Positions 32,885 to 43,906 of a stretch of 64,000 bases of DNA are shown one piece after another. Both the position numbers and the translations under genes were made by a program. Every line of letters starts with the position of its first letter. The first letter of the stretch is position 1. This stretch comes from an uncultured bacterium. Its GTDB lineage: Bacteria; Muiribacteriota; Ozemobacteria; Ozemobacterales; Ozemobacteraceae. The stretch is from NCBI GenBank assembly GCA_937949615.1, contig CALEDQ010000027.1, positions 62,001-126,000 of the forward strand, in the 5' to 3' direction. The notes under the pieces were generated by a model. That model had not been told where the DNA came from, did not search any database, and saw only the letters and a program-made list of their open reading frames with translations.

Positions 32885-33737
32885 TTGAAAAAATCAAAAA
32901 CAGTATATGCCGATCTGCACACACACAGCACCGCTTCAGATGGTATGCTTACGCCGGAGCAGCTGGTTGAAAAGGCGAGCGGTATCGGTCTGGGAGTAAT
33001 CGGTATCACAGATCATGACAGTATCGACGGGGTAAAAGCCGGGGTTGCTGCCGGCGCCCGTCTTGGCGTGCGTGTCGTGCCTGGTATCGAGCTTTCATGT
33101 GGCTGGGAAGGCCGCGATTCGTCGGTGCATGTGCTGGGTCTGTTCGTTAACCCCGAGTCGCCGGTTCTTATCGACCTTCTTGAAACCCAGAAAAAATCGC
33201 GTTATGCCCGTGCTCTCAAGATACTTGACCTGCTTCGGCAGCAGGGTTTCGATATGACCGAGCTGGCGCAGAGTTTTGCCGATTCACCTGAAAAGGTGCT
33301 TGGCCGCCCGCATCTTGCCAGATACCTTGAGTCAAAGGGCTATGTAAAAGACTTTCAGGAAGCATTTGACAAATATCTGCTGCGCGGCCGCCCGGCTTAC
33401 GTACCGAAAGACCATGTCGAGCCCGTGACCGGCATCGAGATTATTCACGCCGCCGGCGGCATCGCGGTTCTGGCACATCCGGGCCTGATTCCAGACTGGG
33501 ACAGGGTCTGGGAAAAAATTCAGAGCATGGCATGGGATGGCATTGAAACCTACTATTCAGAACATTCGAACAGCGACGTGCGCAAGTTTCAGGCGGTTGT
33601 CGAAAGTCACAACTGGATTTCAACCGGTGGCAGCGATTACCACGGCGATTACGGCAAACATGTCGACCGTCTTGGCCAGGCCGGTCTGTCGCAGGAACAG
33701 TTTGGTGAGCTGCTCGACAAGTGTGCAGCGCGCGGCG

Positions 33738-33751
<14 letters not shown>
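32885..33751 (+). CDS. PHP-domain phosphoesterase (RNase AM/YciV-like)
   Basis: The 288-residue protein has all PHP motifs: DLHTHSTASDG (His12, His14), ITDHDSIDG, GIELSCGW, AHPGL and GGSDYHG, giving a multinuclear metal site. The family includes 5'-3' exoribonuclease/nucleoside bisphosphate phosphatase RNase AM and related enzymes. The start is TTG 32885, with AAGGA 8 bases upstream. Its 3' end overlaps the convergent histidine kinase gene by 14 bases. Substrate not resolvable from sequence alone. Confidence 0.88.
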
Positions 33752-35246
<1,495 letters not shown>

Positions 35247-35250
35247 TTTT

Positions 35251-36534
35251 TCACTGGCCTCGGACGAATACGCTCAGGGTTTCCATGTGGAAAGTGCCCG
35301 GGAAAAGGTCGAATGAATAAACACTGTCGAGTTTGTAACCCATCTGTTTGATCGCCTTGGCATCACGCCTGAAGGTCATCGGATTGCATGAGAGATAGGT
35401 GATCAATCTTGGCTTGATGCCTGAAAGCCCGCGCAATACCCGATGCGAAATGCCGGTGCGTGGCGGGTTCATATGCAGGGCCGCGATGACTCCCTTGGTA
35501 AGCGGAGTGTTGAAAATGGTTTCGGCCTTGCGGCAGAGAAAGCGGCTCTTCGATGAGGGGCGGGTTTTCTGGTAGGCGAGGGCATCCTGATATGAGGAAA
35601 TGTTGCATTCGACACCGTGTACTTCTTCGAAGAGGTTTTCGAGCAGAAATGTCTGGGTGCCACAGCCACAGTAGAGATCGATGAATTTGCCCTTGTGCTG
35701 CGAGGCCTGGTAAATCGACAGCAGGGTGTGAAGAATCGCTTCTGCGCCTTCAAGATTGTTCTGAAAAAATGAGTTCGGTGAAATACGCCAGTTGCGACCC
35801 ATGAAAGAGAACGGGCCCTTTTCACGCACAAGCGTGAGATGATTACCCAGTTCAGAGTGGGCTTCGAGCCGGCTCAGACTGTCGGTCTGGTCGAAGAAGG
35901 CCTGCATGCTTTCGAGAGTTTTCTGGCTGGGTGCCCCTTTGAGAAGAAAGGCGCAGTGTTGCTGGGGCGGCAGGGTTCTGATGATGACGGTATTGATGCT
36001 TTCTGCCAGTTCGCGGTTTTCCGGGCAGTTGAGGTGCTCTTCAAGCCGGTCGTAGACTTCGAGGTTGGGGCGGCACTGAACGATACAGCCCTTCATCGAG
36101 ACGACATCGTGCGACCGATATTTGTAGTTGCCGAGTATAACCTGGTCGCCGTTGATCGCGACTTTCAGTTCCATTTTGTTGCGGTAGCCGGTCATCGGCA
36201 GCGGTTCCATCGGGTAGACGTGTTCGGGCTGCAGAGGTTTGAGGATGAAGCGCAGTGCTTCCTCTTTTTCGTGACGCTGGGTCTCGGGCAGAATATGCAG
36301 CCAGTGGCAGCCACCGCATTCAGGGAAATTGGGGCATGGCGATTTGCGCCTTTTGCTGGATTCTTCAACGATGTTTTCGATTTCGCCGCGACGGTAATCA
36401 GTTTTATCTTCGGTGATTTTTATGTCGAGTCGATCGCCCGGTGCGCCATAGGGGACAAAAACCACCTTGCCGTCTTCAGTGTGCCCGAGTGAATCGATTC
36501 CATAGGTCATGCGTTCAATTAAAACATTTTCCAT
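35251..36534 (-). CDS. RNA m5U methyltransferase (RlmD/RumA-like) with TRAM and Fe-S motifs
   Basis: ATG 36534 is chosen over an open 24-codon extension because GAGGAA lies just upstream. The 427-residue protein has an N-terminal TRAM domain, Fe-S ligands in CPNFPECGGCHW plus a later Cys, SAM motif DLYCGCGTQTFLLE, and the catalytic LSCNP nucleophile Cys near the C-terminus. The conserved DPPR motif reads MNPPRTG, with Asn replacing Asp (codon AAC). RlmD-type enzymes methylate uracil in 23S rRNA. RlmD versus RlmC or TrmA cannot be settled here. It has its own promoter, divergent from rpsO, and ends 4 bases before the kinase gene. Confidence 0.85.
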   Translation of the reverse strand: MENVLIERMTYGIDSLGHTEDGKVVFVPYGAPGDRLDIKITEDKTDYRRGEIENIVEESSKRRKSPCPNFPECGGCHWLHILPETQRHEKEEALRFILKPLQPEHVYPMEPLPMTGYRNKMELKVAINGDQVILGNYKYRSHDVVSMKGCIVQCRPNLEVYDRLEEHLNCPENRELAESINTVIIRTLPPQQHCAFLLKGAPSQKTLESMQAFFDQTDSLSRLEAHSELGNHLTLVREKGPFSFMGRNWRISPNSFFQNNLEGAEAILHTLLSIYQASQHKGKFIDLYCGCGTQTFLLENLFEEVHGVECNISSYQDALAYQKTRPSSKSRFLCRKAETIFNTPLTKGVIAALHMNPPRTGISHRVLRGLSGIKPRLITYLSCNPMTFRRDAKAIKQMGYKLDSVYSFDLFPGTFHMETLSVFVRGQ

Positions 36535-36636
36535 TCGCGTTCCTCTTTGTTGGTTAGGGCTGCATGGCAGCGGGTCTGCAGTATGGCGTCGCAGACTGAA
36601 AGGCATTCAACGGCACATTTCCGTTGAGCCGCGCCC

Positions 36637-36666
36637 AAAATACCGCATTTGCTCGATAAATGTCAA
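36637..36666 (-). promoter_or_regulatory. Promoter of the methyltransferase-kinase pair
   Basis: Minus strand TTGACA (36666-36661), 18 bases, TATTTT (36642-36637), about 100 bases before the ATG at 36534. Confidence 0.6.
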
Positions 36667-36699
36667 CAATTAGATTTTTTTGCCCGGGCTTTTTATCTT

Positions 36700-36728
36700 T
36701 TGCTTTGCCGGCAGAAATGTGTTACAAT
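36700..36728 (+). promoter_or_regulatory. Promoter of rpsO-pnp
   Basis: TTGCTT (36700-36705), 17 bases, TACAAT (36723-36728). The leader of about 73 bases up to rpsO contains short complementary segments (for example GTTG...CAAC) that could take part in S15 autoregulation. No known S15 regulatory motif is proved. Confidence 0.6.
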
Positions 36729-36807
36729 TAGCGCCGTATGCTCGACTAGGGTTGTACCTCAACGCAGGCAATTCTTGGTCTTGCAACTAATTACAAGGAG
36801 ATTTGCC

Positions 36808-37077
36808 ATGTCTGTTACCAAAGACGCAAAAACCAAGGTTATCGAAACTTACAAACTGTCTGACAAAGACACAGGTTCACCTGAAGTTCAGGTTGCCCTG
36901 CTCACCGAAAGAATCAACAATCTTTCTGCTCACTTCGAAAAAAACCCGAAGGATCATCATTCAAGACGCGGTCTGCTCAAAATGATCGGCGCCCGCAAAC
37001 GCCATCTGGCCTATCTGAAGAACAAAAACAACGAACGTTATCTCTCTCTCATTCAGAAACTCGGCCTGCGCCGCTAA
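36808..37077 (+). CDS. rpsO: 30S ribosomal protein S15
   Basis: The 89-residue protein, MSVTKDAKTKVIETYKL onward, has the family core DTGSPEVQVALLTERI, DHHSRRGLLKMIGARKR and YLSLIQKLGLRR. ATG 36808 has AAGGAGA at ideal spacing; the longer open frame upstream is excluded by the promoter. It is followed 9 bases later by pnp, the usual arrangement. Confidence 0.98.
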   Translation: MSVTKDAKTKVIETYKLSDKDTGSPEVQVALLTERINNLSAHFEKNPKDHHSRRGLLKMIGARKRHLAYLKNKNNERYLSLIQKLGLRR

Positions 37078-37086
37078 GGGGAAGTA

Positions 37087-39195
37087 ATGCAGAAATTTGA
37101 AATCGTAGCTTGTGACCTGCAGTCACAGACTGTAACCTTTGAAACCGGCGCTCTCGCCGGCCAGGCATCCGGGGCCTCCGTGGTCCGCTGTGGCGATTCA
37201 GTGGTTTTTGCCGCCGTCGTCGCCAGCAAAGAGCCAAAAGAAGGAACAGACTTCCTGCCGCTCACCGTTGACTACTCAGAAAAAACCTACGCTGCCGGTA
37301 AAATTCCCGGTGGTTTCTTCAAGCGCGAAGGTCGCGCCACCACTAAAGAAATTCTTACCAGCCGCCTGATCGATCGCCCGATCAGACCAATGTTTCCTGA
37401 ACACTACCACAATGATATCCAGCTGGTGACCTATGTTCTGTCATACGACAAGGTCAATCAGGTCGATATCCTGGCCATGAATGCTGCCAGTGCCGCACTG
37501 ATGGTTTCCGAGATTCCGCTCGTCGACGCAGTCGCCTGCGTCAGAGTCGGCAAGGTCGACGGCAAGCTCGTTCTCAATCCGTCACCCGTGCAGCTCGAAC
37601 ATTCGACGATCGAAATGGTCGTAGCCGGTACCGAAAAAGCCATCACCATGGTTGAATCAGGTTCTGCCGAAGTTTCTGAAGAAGAACTGCTCGAAGCCCT
37701 TGGCTTCGCGCACGAAAACATCAAGAAACTGGCCGCCGCCCAGAAAGAACTGGCTGCCAAGGCTGGCAAACCGAAGACCGCCGTGCCGACCCCGGCTGCT
37801 GAGCCCGAAGTAGAAGCGATCATCAACGGCCTCGCCGCTGATATCAAAGATACTTTGAGCACTGCCGAAAAGATCGAGCGTGTCGAAAAGTTCCGCCAGA
37901 TCGACATCAAGCTCAAAGAGATGCTCGTTGCCCGCCTCGGTGAAGAAGTTGCGCCGACCAAGAAAGACGCCGCCAAGCGCCTGCTTGAAAACGCCATCTA
38001 CACCGAAATGCGCCGCATGATTCTCGAAGACAGCCGCCGCATCGACGGTAGAAAACTTACCGACGTTCGCCCGATCAGCTGCGCCGTTGGTTTCCTGCCC
38101 CGCACCCACGGTTCTTCTCTGTTCAACCGCGGGCAGACCCAGTCACTCGGCATCGTTACCCTCGGCGCCAGCGGTGATTCTCAGGTCATCGACGGTCTCG
38201 ACGACGAATACAAGAAGAAATTCCTGCTGCATTACAATTTCCCGCCCTTCTCGACCGGTGAAACCAAACCGATGCGCGGCCCAGGCCGACGCGAAATCGG
38301 TCATGGCGCCCTGGCAGAAAGAGCGCTGAAACAGGTAGTGCCATCGGATTTCCCCTATACTATCCGTGTAGTAAGCGAAATCATGTCGAGCAACGGCTCT
38401 TCATCGATGGCCTCAGTCTGCTCAGGCAGCATGGCCCTGATGGATGCCGGTGTTCCGATCAAGGCTCCGGTGGCCGGTATCGCCATGGGTCTTATCAAAG
38501 AGGGCGATAACTACAAGATCCTCAGCGATATTCTCGGCGACGAAGACCACTTCGGCGATATGGATTTCAAGGTGGCCGGTACTTCTCATGGCGTCAACGC
38601 CCTGCAGATGGACATCAAGATCATCGGCGTCACTCTCGAAATCATGCGTGTTGCTCTCAAACAGGCCCGCGAAGGCCGCATGCACATTCTCGGCGAAATG
38701 AACAAAGCCATCGGCGCTCCGCGCCCCGAACTTTCGATCTACGCTCCGCGCATCGTCACTATCGAGATCGATCCGGAAAAGATCAGAAACGTTATTGGCC
38801 CGGGTGGCAAGATGATCCGCAAGATCACCGAAGAATGTGGTGTCGAAATTGAAGCCAACGACGACGGTCGCATTCTCGTCATCAGCCCAGACGCAGCCGC
38901 CAACGAAAAGGCAGTCTTCATGATCCGCCAGGTAACTGAAGATGCCGAAGTCGGCAAAATCTACGTCGGTAAAGTTAAACGCATCATGAATTTCGGCGCC
39001 TTCGTCGAAATCCTGCCCGGTATCGAAGGCATGGTTCACATCAGCCAGCTCGAAAACCGCCGCGTTAACAAGGTTGAAGACGTCGTTAACATCGGTGACG
39101 AAGTTAAGGTCAAGGTTATCGAAATCGACTCACAGGGTCGCGTTAACCTCAGCCGCAAAGCCGCCATGGAACCGTCCGAAGAGTCTCAGGCTTAA
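37087..39195 (+). CDS. pnp: Polyribonucleotide nucleotidyltransferase (PNPase)
   Basis: Phosphorolytic 3'-5' exoribonuclease of the degradosome. The 702-residue protein has two RNase PH domains (first: GKIPGGFFKREGR; second: MRGPGRREIGHGALAERAL, SSNGSSSMASVCSGSMALMDAGVP), a KH domain (IRNVIGPGGKMIRKITEECG) and a C-terminal S1 domain (VGKIYVGKVKRIMNFGAFVEI). Length and order are typical. Preceded by rpsO and followed by an intrinsic terminator. Confidence 0.98.
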   Translation: MQKFEIVACDLQSQTVTFETGALAGQASGASVVRCGDSVVFAAVVASKEPKEGTDFLPLTVDYSEKTYAAGKIPGGFFKREGRATTKEILTSRLIDRPIRPMFPEHYHNDIQLVTYVLSYDKVNQVDILAMNAASAALMVSEIPLVDAVACVRVGKVDGKLVLNPSPVQLEHSTIEMVVAGTEKAITMVESGSAEVSEEELLEALGFAHENIKKLAAAQKELAAKAGKPKTAVPTPAAEPEVEAIINGLAADIKDTLSTAEKIERVEKFRQIDIKLKEMLVARLGEEVAPTKKDAAKRLLENAIYTEMRRMILEDSRRIDGRKLTDVRPISCAVGFLPRTHGSSLFNRGQTQSLGIVTLGASGDSQVIDGLDDEYKKKFLLHYNFPPFSTGETKPMRGPGRREIGHGALAERALKQVVPSDFPYTIRVVSEIMSSNGSSSMASVCSGSMALMDAGVPIKAPVAGIAMGLIKEGDNYKILSDILGDEDHFGDMDFKVAGTSHGVNALQMDIKIIGVTLEIMRVALKQAREGRMHILGEMNKAIGAPRPELSIYAPRIVTIEIDPEKIRNVIGPGGKMIRKITEECGVEIEANDDGRILVISPDAAANEKAVFMIRQVTEDAEVGKIYVGKVKRIMNFGAFVEILPGIEGMVHISQLENRRVNKVEDVVNIGDEVKVKVIEIDSQGRVNLSRKAAMEPSEESQA

Positions 39196-39207
39196 TAAAA
39201 CGCAATA

Positions 39208-39239
39208 AAAAAGCGCCCCGGCAACGGGGCGTTTTTTTA
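39208..39239 (+). terminator. Rho-independent terminator after pnp
   Basis: Stem CGCCCCG/CGGGGCG (39214-39220 and 39225-39231), loop GCAA, followed by seven T. The remaining gap to 39397 shows nothing else recognisable. Confidence 0.88.
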
Positions 39240-39396
39240 TTGCCGAAAATTACTTAGGACTGTTGGTAATCCCTCTTGATTCCCGCGCAGACAAACCGCT
39301 TAGAACCCTGTTTTTGTGGGGAGATTATAAGTGCTTTGGCGATTGAACACTTTTCGGGCCGTTATTCGTTGTCGAGATCCGGAATCTGAGGGCTTG

Positions 39397-40197
39397 TTAC
39401 TGGGTTACTTTACGGGCGACTTCGAGGTCGAGCTCGGCACGTTTGAGCATTACCTGCAGCTCGGGTGAATCTGATCGCGAAGCGAGTGAGCGCATGCGCA
39501 GCAGCTGCTTCGATGCTTCCTGGGTGGTCGACCAGTCGAAAATCGCGAGTTTATCCTGTTTCTCGGGGAAAGTTTCCTGCAGGATTTTCTTGAGGCGGCG
39601 TTCCATGCGCACCTGTCTGATTTTGTTCTGAATATAGCCGTCGTCGTTCTTCATCTTCAGGTAACATTCGGCCATCATGCTGTGAATGTCGACGCGGTGC
39701 TTGACATCCATCTGGTCGACGCTGTTGAGAGCGTCGTTGAAGCTGGTGAGCGCCCGATCGTAGTTGCCGGCGGCAAAAAACTGCAGCCCGGCCTGAAACG
39801 CCGGAACCGACTGATTGGCGAGCGCCATCATCTGATCATACTGCTGATTTGCCCGCGGTTTCGGAAAATTGGCGGTCGGCGGTGGCACATCTTTGAGCGC
39901 TTCGTTCATGTAGGTGTTGTATGAGCTTATCGTTGCGGTCATGACGTTCGAAAACATGGTTTTCTTGATTTCTCTCGCTTCGCGCGCTGCCCGGTAGGCA
40001 TTCGGGTGCGAAGGAGCAGAAGTCGAGCCGGCACCTGCTTTTGTCGGTTTGCTGCCGTGACGGTAGTCAGAATAATCGACGTAGATGCGGTCGTGTGAAA
40101 AGCGTTTCTGATCAGATCTGAAAATCATCGTCAGAAAGTTGTAGATCAGCACGATCATCAGAATTGTTATACCGACTATGGGCCAGCGTTTGTCCAT
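39397..40197 (-). CDS. Membrane-anchored protein of a minor-pilin operon, unknown function
   Basis: The 266-residue protein has an N-terminal membrane helix (about 7-26, IVGITILMIVLIYNFLTMIF). A basic, Ser/Pro/Ala-rich linker follows, then an alpha-helical domain with one TPR-like repeat (FQAGLQFFAAGNYDRALTSF) and a charged C-terminal helix. The bulk should lie on the outer face. It is the last gene of the cluster PilX-like, PilV-like, PilW-like, this gene; its ATG lies two bases before the upstream stop codon on the minus strand, so the four are co-translated. Probably an assembly or alignment partner of the filament, which is inferred from position only. Confidence 0.65.
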   Translation of the reverse strand: MDKRWPIVGITILMIVLIYNFLTMIFRSDQKRFSHDRIYVDYSDYRHGSKPTKAGAGSTSAPSHPNAYRAAREAREIKKTMFSNVMTATISSYNTYMNEALKDVPPPTANFPKPRANQQYDQMMALANQSVPAFQAGLQFFAAGNYDRALTSFNDALNSVDQMDVKHRVDIHSMMAECYLKMKNDDGYIQNKIRQVRMERRLKKILQETFPEKQDKLAIFDWSTTQEASKQLLRMRSLASRSDSPELQVMLKRAELDLEVARKVTQ

Positions 40198-40198
40198 T

Positions 40199-40969
40199 TC
40201 AGTACCGCCCGTCTCTGTCAGTGGAAGAAAAATAGCCCGGGTTGGCTATTTCTGCCAGCTTGGTATTGCTGTAAAACTTGGTGACAATGTCGAGCTCTTC
40301 GTCACGCCGATTCGGGGCTTCGTCCTTCATTGTGTGCAGGCGCAGCACGATAAATGCGGCGTCTGCTGATTTATCTACAGTCAGTGGCTCGATTTTCGTG
40401 CCGGTTTCGGCCTCGCGGTCAGGTGTCTGTGAGTAGGCTTTGACTTCGAAGTCGGCAATGTCACGCAGCACGGTTTTTTCCATGGGGCCGTAGTTATTGG
40501 TAAAAACGGTCGAATCGCCCTGAACGAACTTCATCGGTTCCTGCAGAAAGTAGAGCCAGCCGGGGGTACGCTTTTTGATAACGGTGAATTTTTCCTTGTC
40601 CCAGCGGTATTCGTATTTGGCGACCATGATGCGGGCATCGCTGGTTTTGTCGGTTGGGCGCGGGTTGCCGGCGTTATCGTAATAAATTTCATCGAGCGGC
40701 ACCTTCGAATAGGTGAAGCTGTAGAACGAAAACTGCTTCTTTTCGGGGTCAACTTCGAGGAATGAGTAGCATGAGCCCATCTCAAGCTCAAGCTGGTCGA
40801 GCAGAATGCGGGTGTCGGCCTGTGCCTGGCTCTGGCTGACGGTATGCCGCATGGTTTCCCGGCCACCGAAATAGAACTGCCAGGCAAAACCAAGCAGCAG
40901 CGTCAGGATTGCTGCAACTACCATCATTTCGACCAGGGTGACGCCCTGGCGCCTGGTTTTATGTGCCAT
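40199..40969 (-). CDS. PilW/GspJ-like minor prepilin (second cluster)
   Basis: The 256-residue protein begins MAHKTRRQGVTLVEMMVVAA: a short basic leader, Gly before the cut, then VTLVEM with Glu at +5 and a hydrophobic helix. This is a canonical prepilin peptidase substrate. It overlaps the preceding prepilin gene by 11 bases. It corresponds by type and position to the gene at 819-1532 in the first cluster. Confidence 0.82.
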   Translation of the reverse strand: MAHKTRRQGVTLVEMMVVAAILTLLLGFAWQFYFGGRETMRHTVSQSQAQADTRILLDQLELEMGSCYSFLEVDPEKKQFSFYSFTYSKVPLDEIYYDNAGNPRPTDKTSDARIMVAKYEYRWDKEKFTVIKKRTPGWLYFLQEPMKFVQGDSTVFTNNYGPMEKTVLRDIADFEVKAYSQTPDREAETGTKIEPLTVDKSADAAFIVLRLHTMKDEAPNRRDEELDIVTKFYSNTKLAEIANPGYFSSTDRDGRY

Positions 40970-41408
40970 ATTTAACGATTACCGTACCAAAACCGAGGTT
41001 GAATTTGCGGTTCGGTTCTTTCCATTCAATGTCGAGTTCGACTCTTATCTTGCGGTTGTTTTCGGTGCTGGCGCGCTCGAGTTTGACGGTCGTATTGAAG
41101 CGCTGGTAATAATCGGGGTATTTGATTGAATCGGCGTCGTCAGCCACCAGCGGCCCGCTGACCGGTCTGGCAGTATGAACTATGCCGAGCTTCGGGCTTT
41201 TCATTTCGGCTTCGAGCGCTTCAAATCCGAGAGCTCTGATCTCTGAGATGATGGTTCTGCCAAGACTGTGGGCGACCATGAGATTTTTGGCCTGAGCGGT
41301 CTGTTTGTAACTGCTCTGAAACAGCACAATCAGTGGCAGAATGCCAAAGGAAAAGACGACCAGTGTCATCAGCAGTTCGGGGGTCGAGAAACCTCTGCGC
41401 TTAATCAT
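40959..41408 (-). CDS. PilV/GspI-like minor prepilin (second cluster)
   Basis: ATG 41408 is preferred (GGGGGTG upstream, overlap with the previous stop). It gives 149 residues and a leader MIKRRG followed by FSTPELLMTLVVFSFG, a classic type IV/II prepilin motif with Phe at +1 and Glu at +5. An alternative start at 41432 would add eight residues. The C-terminal domain is short. It corresponds to the gene at 296-814. Confidence 0.82.
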   Translation of the reverse strand: MIKRRGFSTPELLMTLVVFSFGILPLIVLFQSSYKQTAQAKNLMVAHSLGRTIISEIRALGFEALEAEMKSPKLGIVHTARPVSGPLVADDADSIKYPDYYQRFNTTVKLERASTENNRKIRVELDIEWKEPNRKFNLGFGTVIVKYGT

Positions 41409-43800
41409 CGCCACCCCCGATCGAAGCGACATGCTGTATTTTCGGGCTTAAAAAGAATTCGTGGGTCATCAGTTCGTATTTTTTGCGATTGTCTTCCGAG
41501 GCGTCGAGGCTGTCCTGAACGATGCGGTAGCCGGCGCCGAGCTTTTCAAAATAGAGCGGGTTGTTGAAATTGTGGAACACCCACAGATCGCCTTCCTGAA
41601 ACTGCTTGTTCATAAAGAAGTTAACATAGTTGCCAAAGATGATGTTCGATACTTCAGCGATTTTGCCAAGGCAGTTCGGATCCCATTTGTCGGTGGGCTG
41701 ATCCGGATAGATCCCGACTTTGGTGAGATCGGCGATATTGCCATCGGTGGTTCTGATGCCGTAGCACGAGAAAACACTGGCTTCGATGAGGTTCCCAGAG
41801 CCTTCTATAATCATTGCCCGCTCGCGGGTATCGGTAACAGTGGGCAGGTAGGGGTGATAGAAGAGATTCAGATGCCCGAGGGGAGTGACCTTGTCTTCAG
41901 CCTTGAGGGCGATGATGCTGCCCTTGATTTTGAACGGGCGGGCGGCGTCGAAGCGGGTGACCATAATCGTGCCGGTGCCGACGTAGACGACCGGAGCCTC
42001 GACCTGGAAAGAATCGAGCCAGTAGACGCCGTTGAGCAGCCAGCGGCCTTCAGCATCACGCGGTATTTCGCCTTCGTCTTTCAGTTTTCTGGTGACGAGG
42101 GCGCGGTAATTGTATTTGAAATTGGTCGGAAACAGATTCGGGAAATTCTGTTCGGCCGGATTGAGCGCGATGCCATCACCCGGGCCGAAAATCTTGCTGA
42201 TCAGCGGCGAAGCGAGCACTCCGATTGCTTCGAACGGCAGGGTGAGCGAGTTCCAGAATGATTCGCCGACGGCGCCGGCGGCATAGCCCAGTTTGCTGAG
42301 AAAGCCTTCCGGATCCGGGTCGTTGAAGTAACTGAGAGAAAATTCAAGATGCTTTTCTGCCGGCGGTTTAGTGATGCCGTTGGTGACGTTGTTGTATTTG
42401 ATTTCATAGATGCGCGAGTAGATGCGGGTCTGCTTGGCGACTTCGGTATCGTCTTTGTGCCAGCGGTGTTCGAGGCGCAGATGCTCGTCGTCTTTCGGAA
42501 AAACTTTCTTGGTGGCCTGATCGAAATCGGCTTTGCTGTTGGGCAGGTAGCGGTCTTCGCCCATCAGAGTGTTCGAAACGTATTTCCAGGGGGTGCGGCA
42601 GAAGGGGCCGCCCGGCATGAACTTCTGATGAACGTTTGTGCCTTTGTAATAGGTATCCTGGATGCCACCGCCCGAAATATCGCCGAGAATTTCGAGCAGG
42701 GTTTTGTTCTGGTGCGGCATTACGCCGCCATAAACGGTTTTGTGGGTGTAAAGATTGTGGTAGACCGTCTGATTGGCGGCCTGATCGTCTTTGGTCTGCT
42801 TGCCTTCGCGCCACCAGACTGAGATGGCGTCCCAGAGGGATTTTGACGGGAAAATGGCACGACCGACGGTCGGAAAATACGACATGCCGAAAAAGGTGTC
42901 GTTGTATTGAAATGCCTGATTGTTACCCGGCTTGGGGTATTTGGGGTCGTAGATGTTGAAAGCGCCACGGTTCTGAAAATCGCTGGCCATTTCGGGGTTT
43001 TCGAGGGCGATGATCGAGGGCCCGTGCATGTAGACGCGCGACTGGAAGGGCATATTCCAGAGGAACAGGCGGCCGCCGGCGGCGTCGGGCGTATTCATTT
43101 CGTTGCGCAGGATGCCCTGGACGGTTGCCGGGTCTGAGCTGGTCAGCTGATGCCCGATAATGCTGAACAGTGAATAGTTGCGCGCGATCGGGCCCATGTT
43201 GAGCAGCTTGATGTCGCGTGAGATGGTGTAGTCGATTTTGATTTTGCGGCGCTTTTCGAGCGACACGGTGACTTCGAGCTGCAGGGTGAGATACCAGTCT
43301 TTCGCATACTGATCGTCGAATTTGGTGATGCGATCAGGGGAATGATGGTAGTTATCGGGGTTGTCAAGCGGCCCCTGCGGAATTGGCCGACAGTCTTTGA
43401 TATTCGGCAGGATCTTTTCGATAGTGAAGCCGGCCCTTGTCATGTGATAATCTTTGAGGGTGAGAACCTGTGTGACCTTGTCTTTCAGGTCAGTAAAATC
43501 ATGCAGCAGGGTGGGATTGAGGCCGGTAGAACCACCATTTTTGGGGGTCTGTGAGGTCGATGCCTGCCACAACAGCTGTTGCAGAAAGCCGGTGGTGGTT
43601 TTGTCGCGAAAGCGCTCTTCGAGCAGAACGCAGGCCTCATCGGCGGCGGCTTCGGCAAGCTGGCGGGCCATGGTGCGGTAGACTGAAATGGCGGCCTGGG
43701 AATATTCGGCGGAACTGCTCTGCTGCAGAAACATGCCCATAAAGGCCAGCAGACCGAGTATCAATACCGCCACCAGGTAAGCGAAACCTCTTCGATTCAT
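41401..43800 (-). CDS. PilX-like protein with large C-terminal domain (second cluster)
   Basis: ATG 43800 is chosen (GGAG 6 bases upstream); the open frame begins 20 codons earlier without a better start. The 799-residue protein has MNRRGFAYLVAVLILGLLAF as a membrane helix, then an AEAAADEA segment as in PilX/GspK proteins. About 700 residues of unrecognised extracytoplasmic sequence follow. It parallels the 745-residue protein at 1529-3766, although alignment outside the first 70 residues is not obvious by eye. First gene of the second minor-pilin operon. Confidence 0.7.
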   Translation of the reverse strand: MNRRGFAYLVAVLILGLLAFMGMFLQQSSSAEYSQAAISVYRTMARQLAEAAADEACVLLEERFRDKTTTGFLQQLLWQASTSQTPKNGGSTGLNPTLLHDFTDLKDKVTQVLTLKDYHMTRAGFTIEKILPNIKDCRPIPQGPLDNPDNYHHSPDRITKFDDQYAKDWYLTLQLEVTVSLEKRRKIKIDYTISRDIKLLNMGPIARNYSLFSIIGHQLTSSDPATVQGILRNEMNTPDAAGGRLFLWNMPFQSRVYMHGPSIIALENPEMASDFQNRGAFNIYDPKYPKPGNNQAFQYNDTFFGMSYFPTVGRAIFPSKSLWDAISVWWREGKQTKDDQAANQTVYHNLYTHKTVYGGVMPHQNKTLLEILGDISGGGIQDTYYKGTNVHQKFMPGGPFCRTPWKYVSNTLMGEDRYLPNSKADFDQATKKVFPKDDEHLRLEHRWHKDDTEVAKQTRIYSRIYEIKYNNVTNGITKPPAEKHLEFSLSYFNDPDPEGFLSKLGYAAGAVGESFWNSLTLPFEAIGVLASPLISKIFGPGDGIALNPAEQNFPNLFPTNFKYNYRALVTRKLKDEGEIPRDAEGRWLLNGVYWLDSFQVEAPVVYVGTGTIMVTRFDAARPFKIKGSIIALKAEDKVTPLGHLNLFYHPYLPTVTDTRERAMIIEGSGNLIEASVFSCYGIRTTDGNIADLTKVGIYPDQPTDKWDPNCLGKIAEVSNIIFGNYVNFFMNKQFQEGDLWVFHNFNNPLYFEKLGAGYRIVQDSLDASEDNRKKYELMTHEFFLSPKIQHVASIGGGDD

Positions 43801-43906
43801 CATCCGCTCCAGAATAACAGATTCGGGCCAGACGCCGCACACTTTTTTAAAGTTTAACATGCCGGCCGCGATGCGTCAAACGCCCATTCGCCGGTTCAGA
43901 TAAAAG

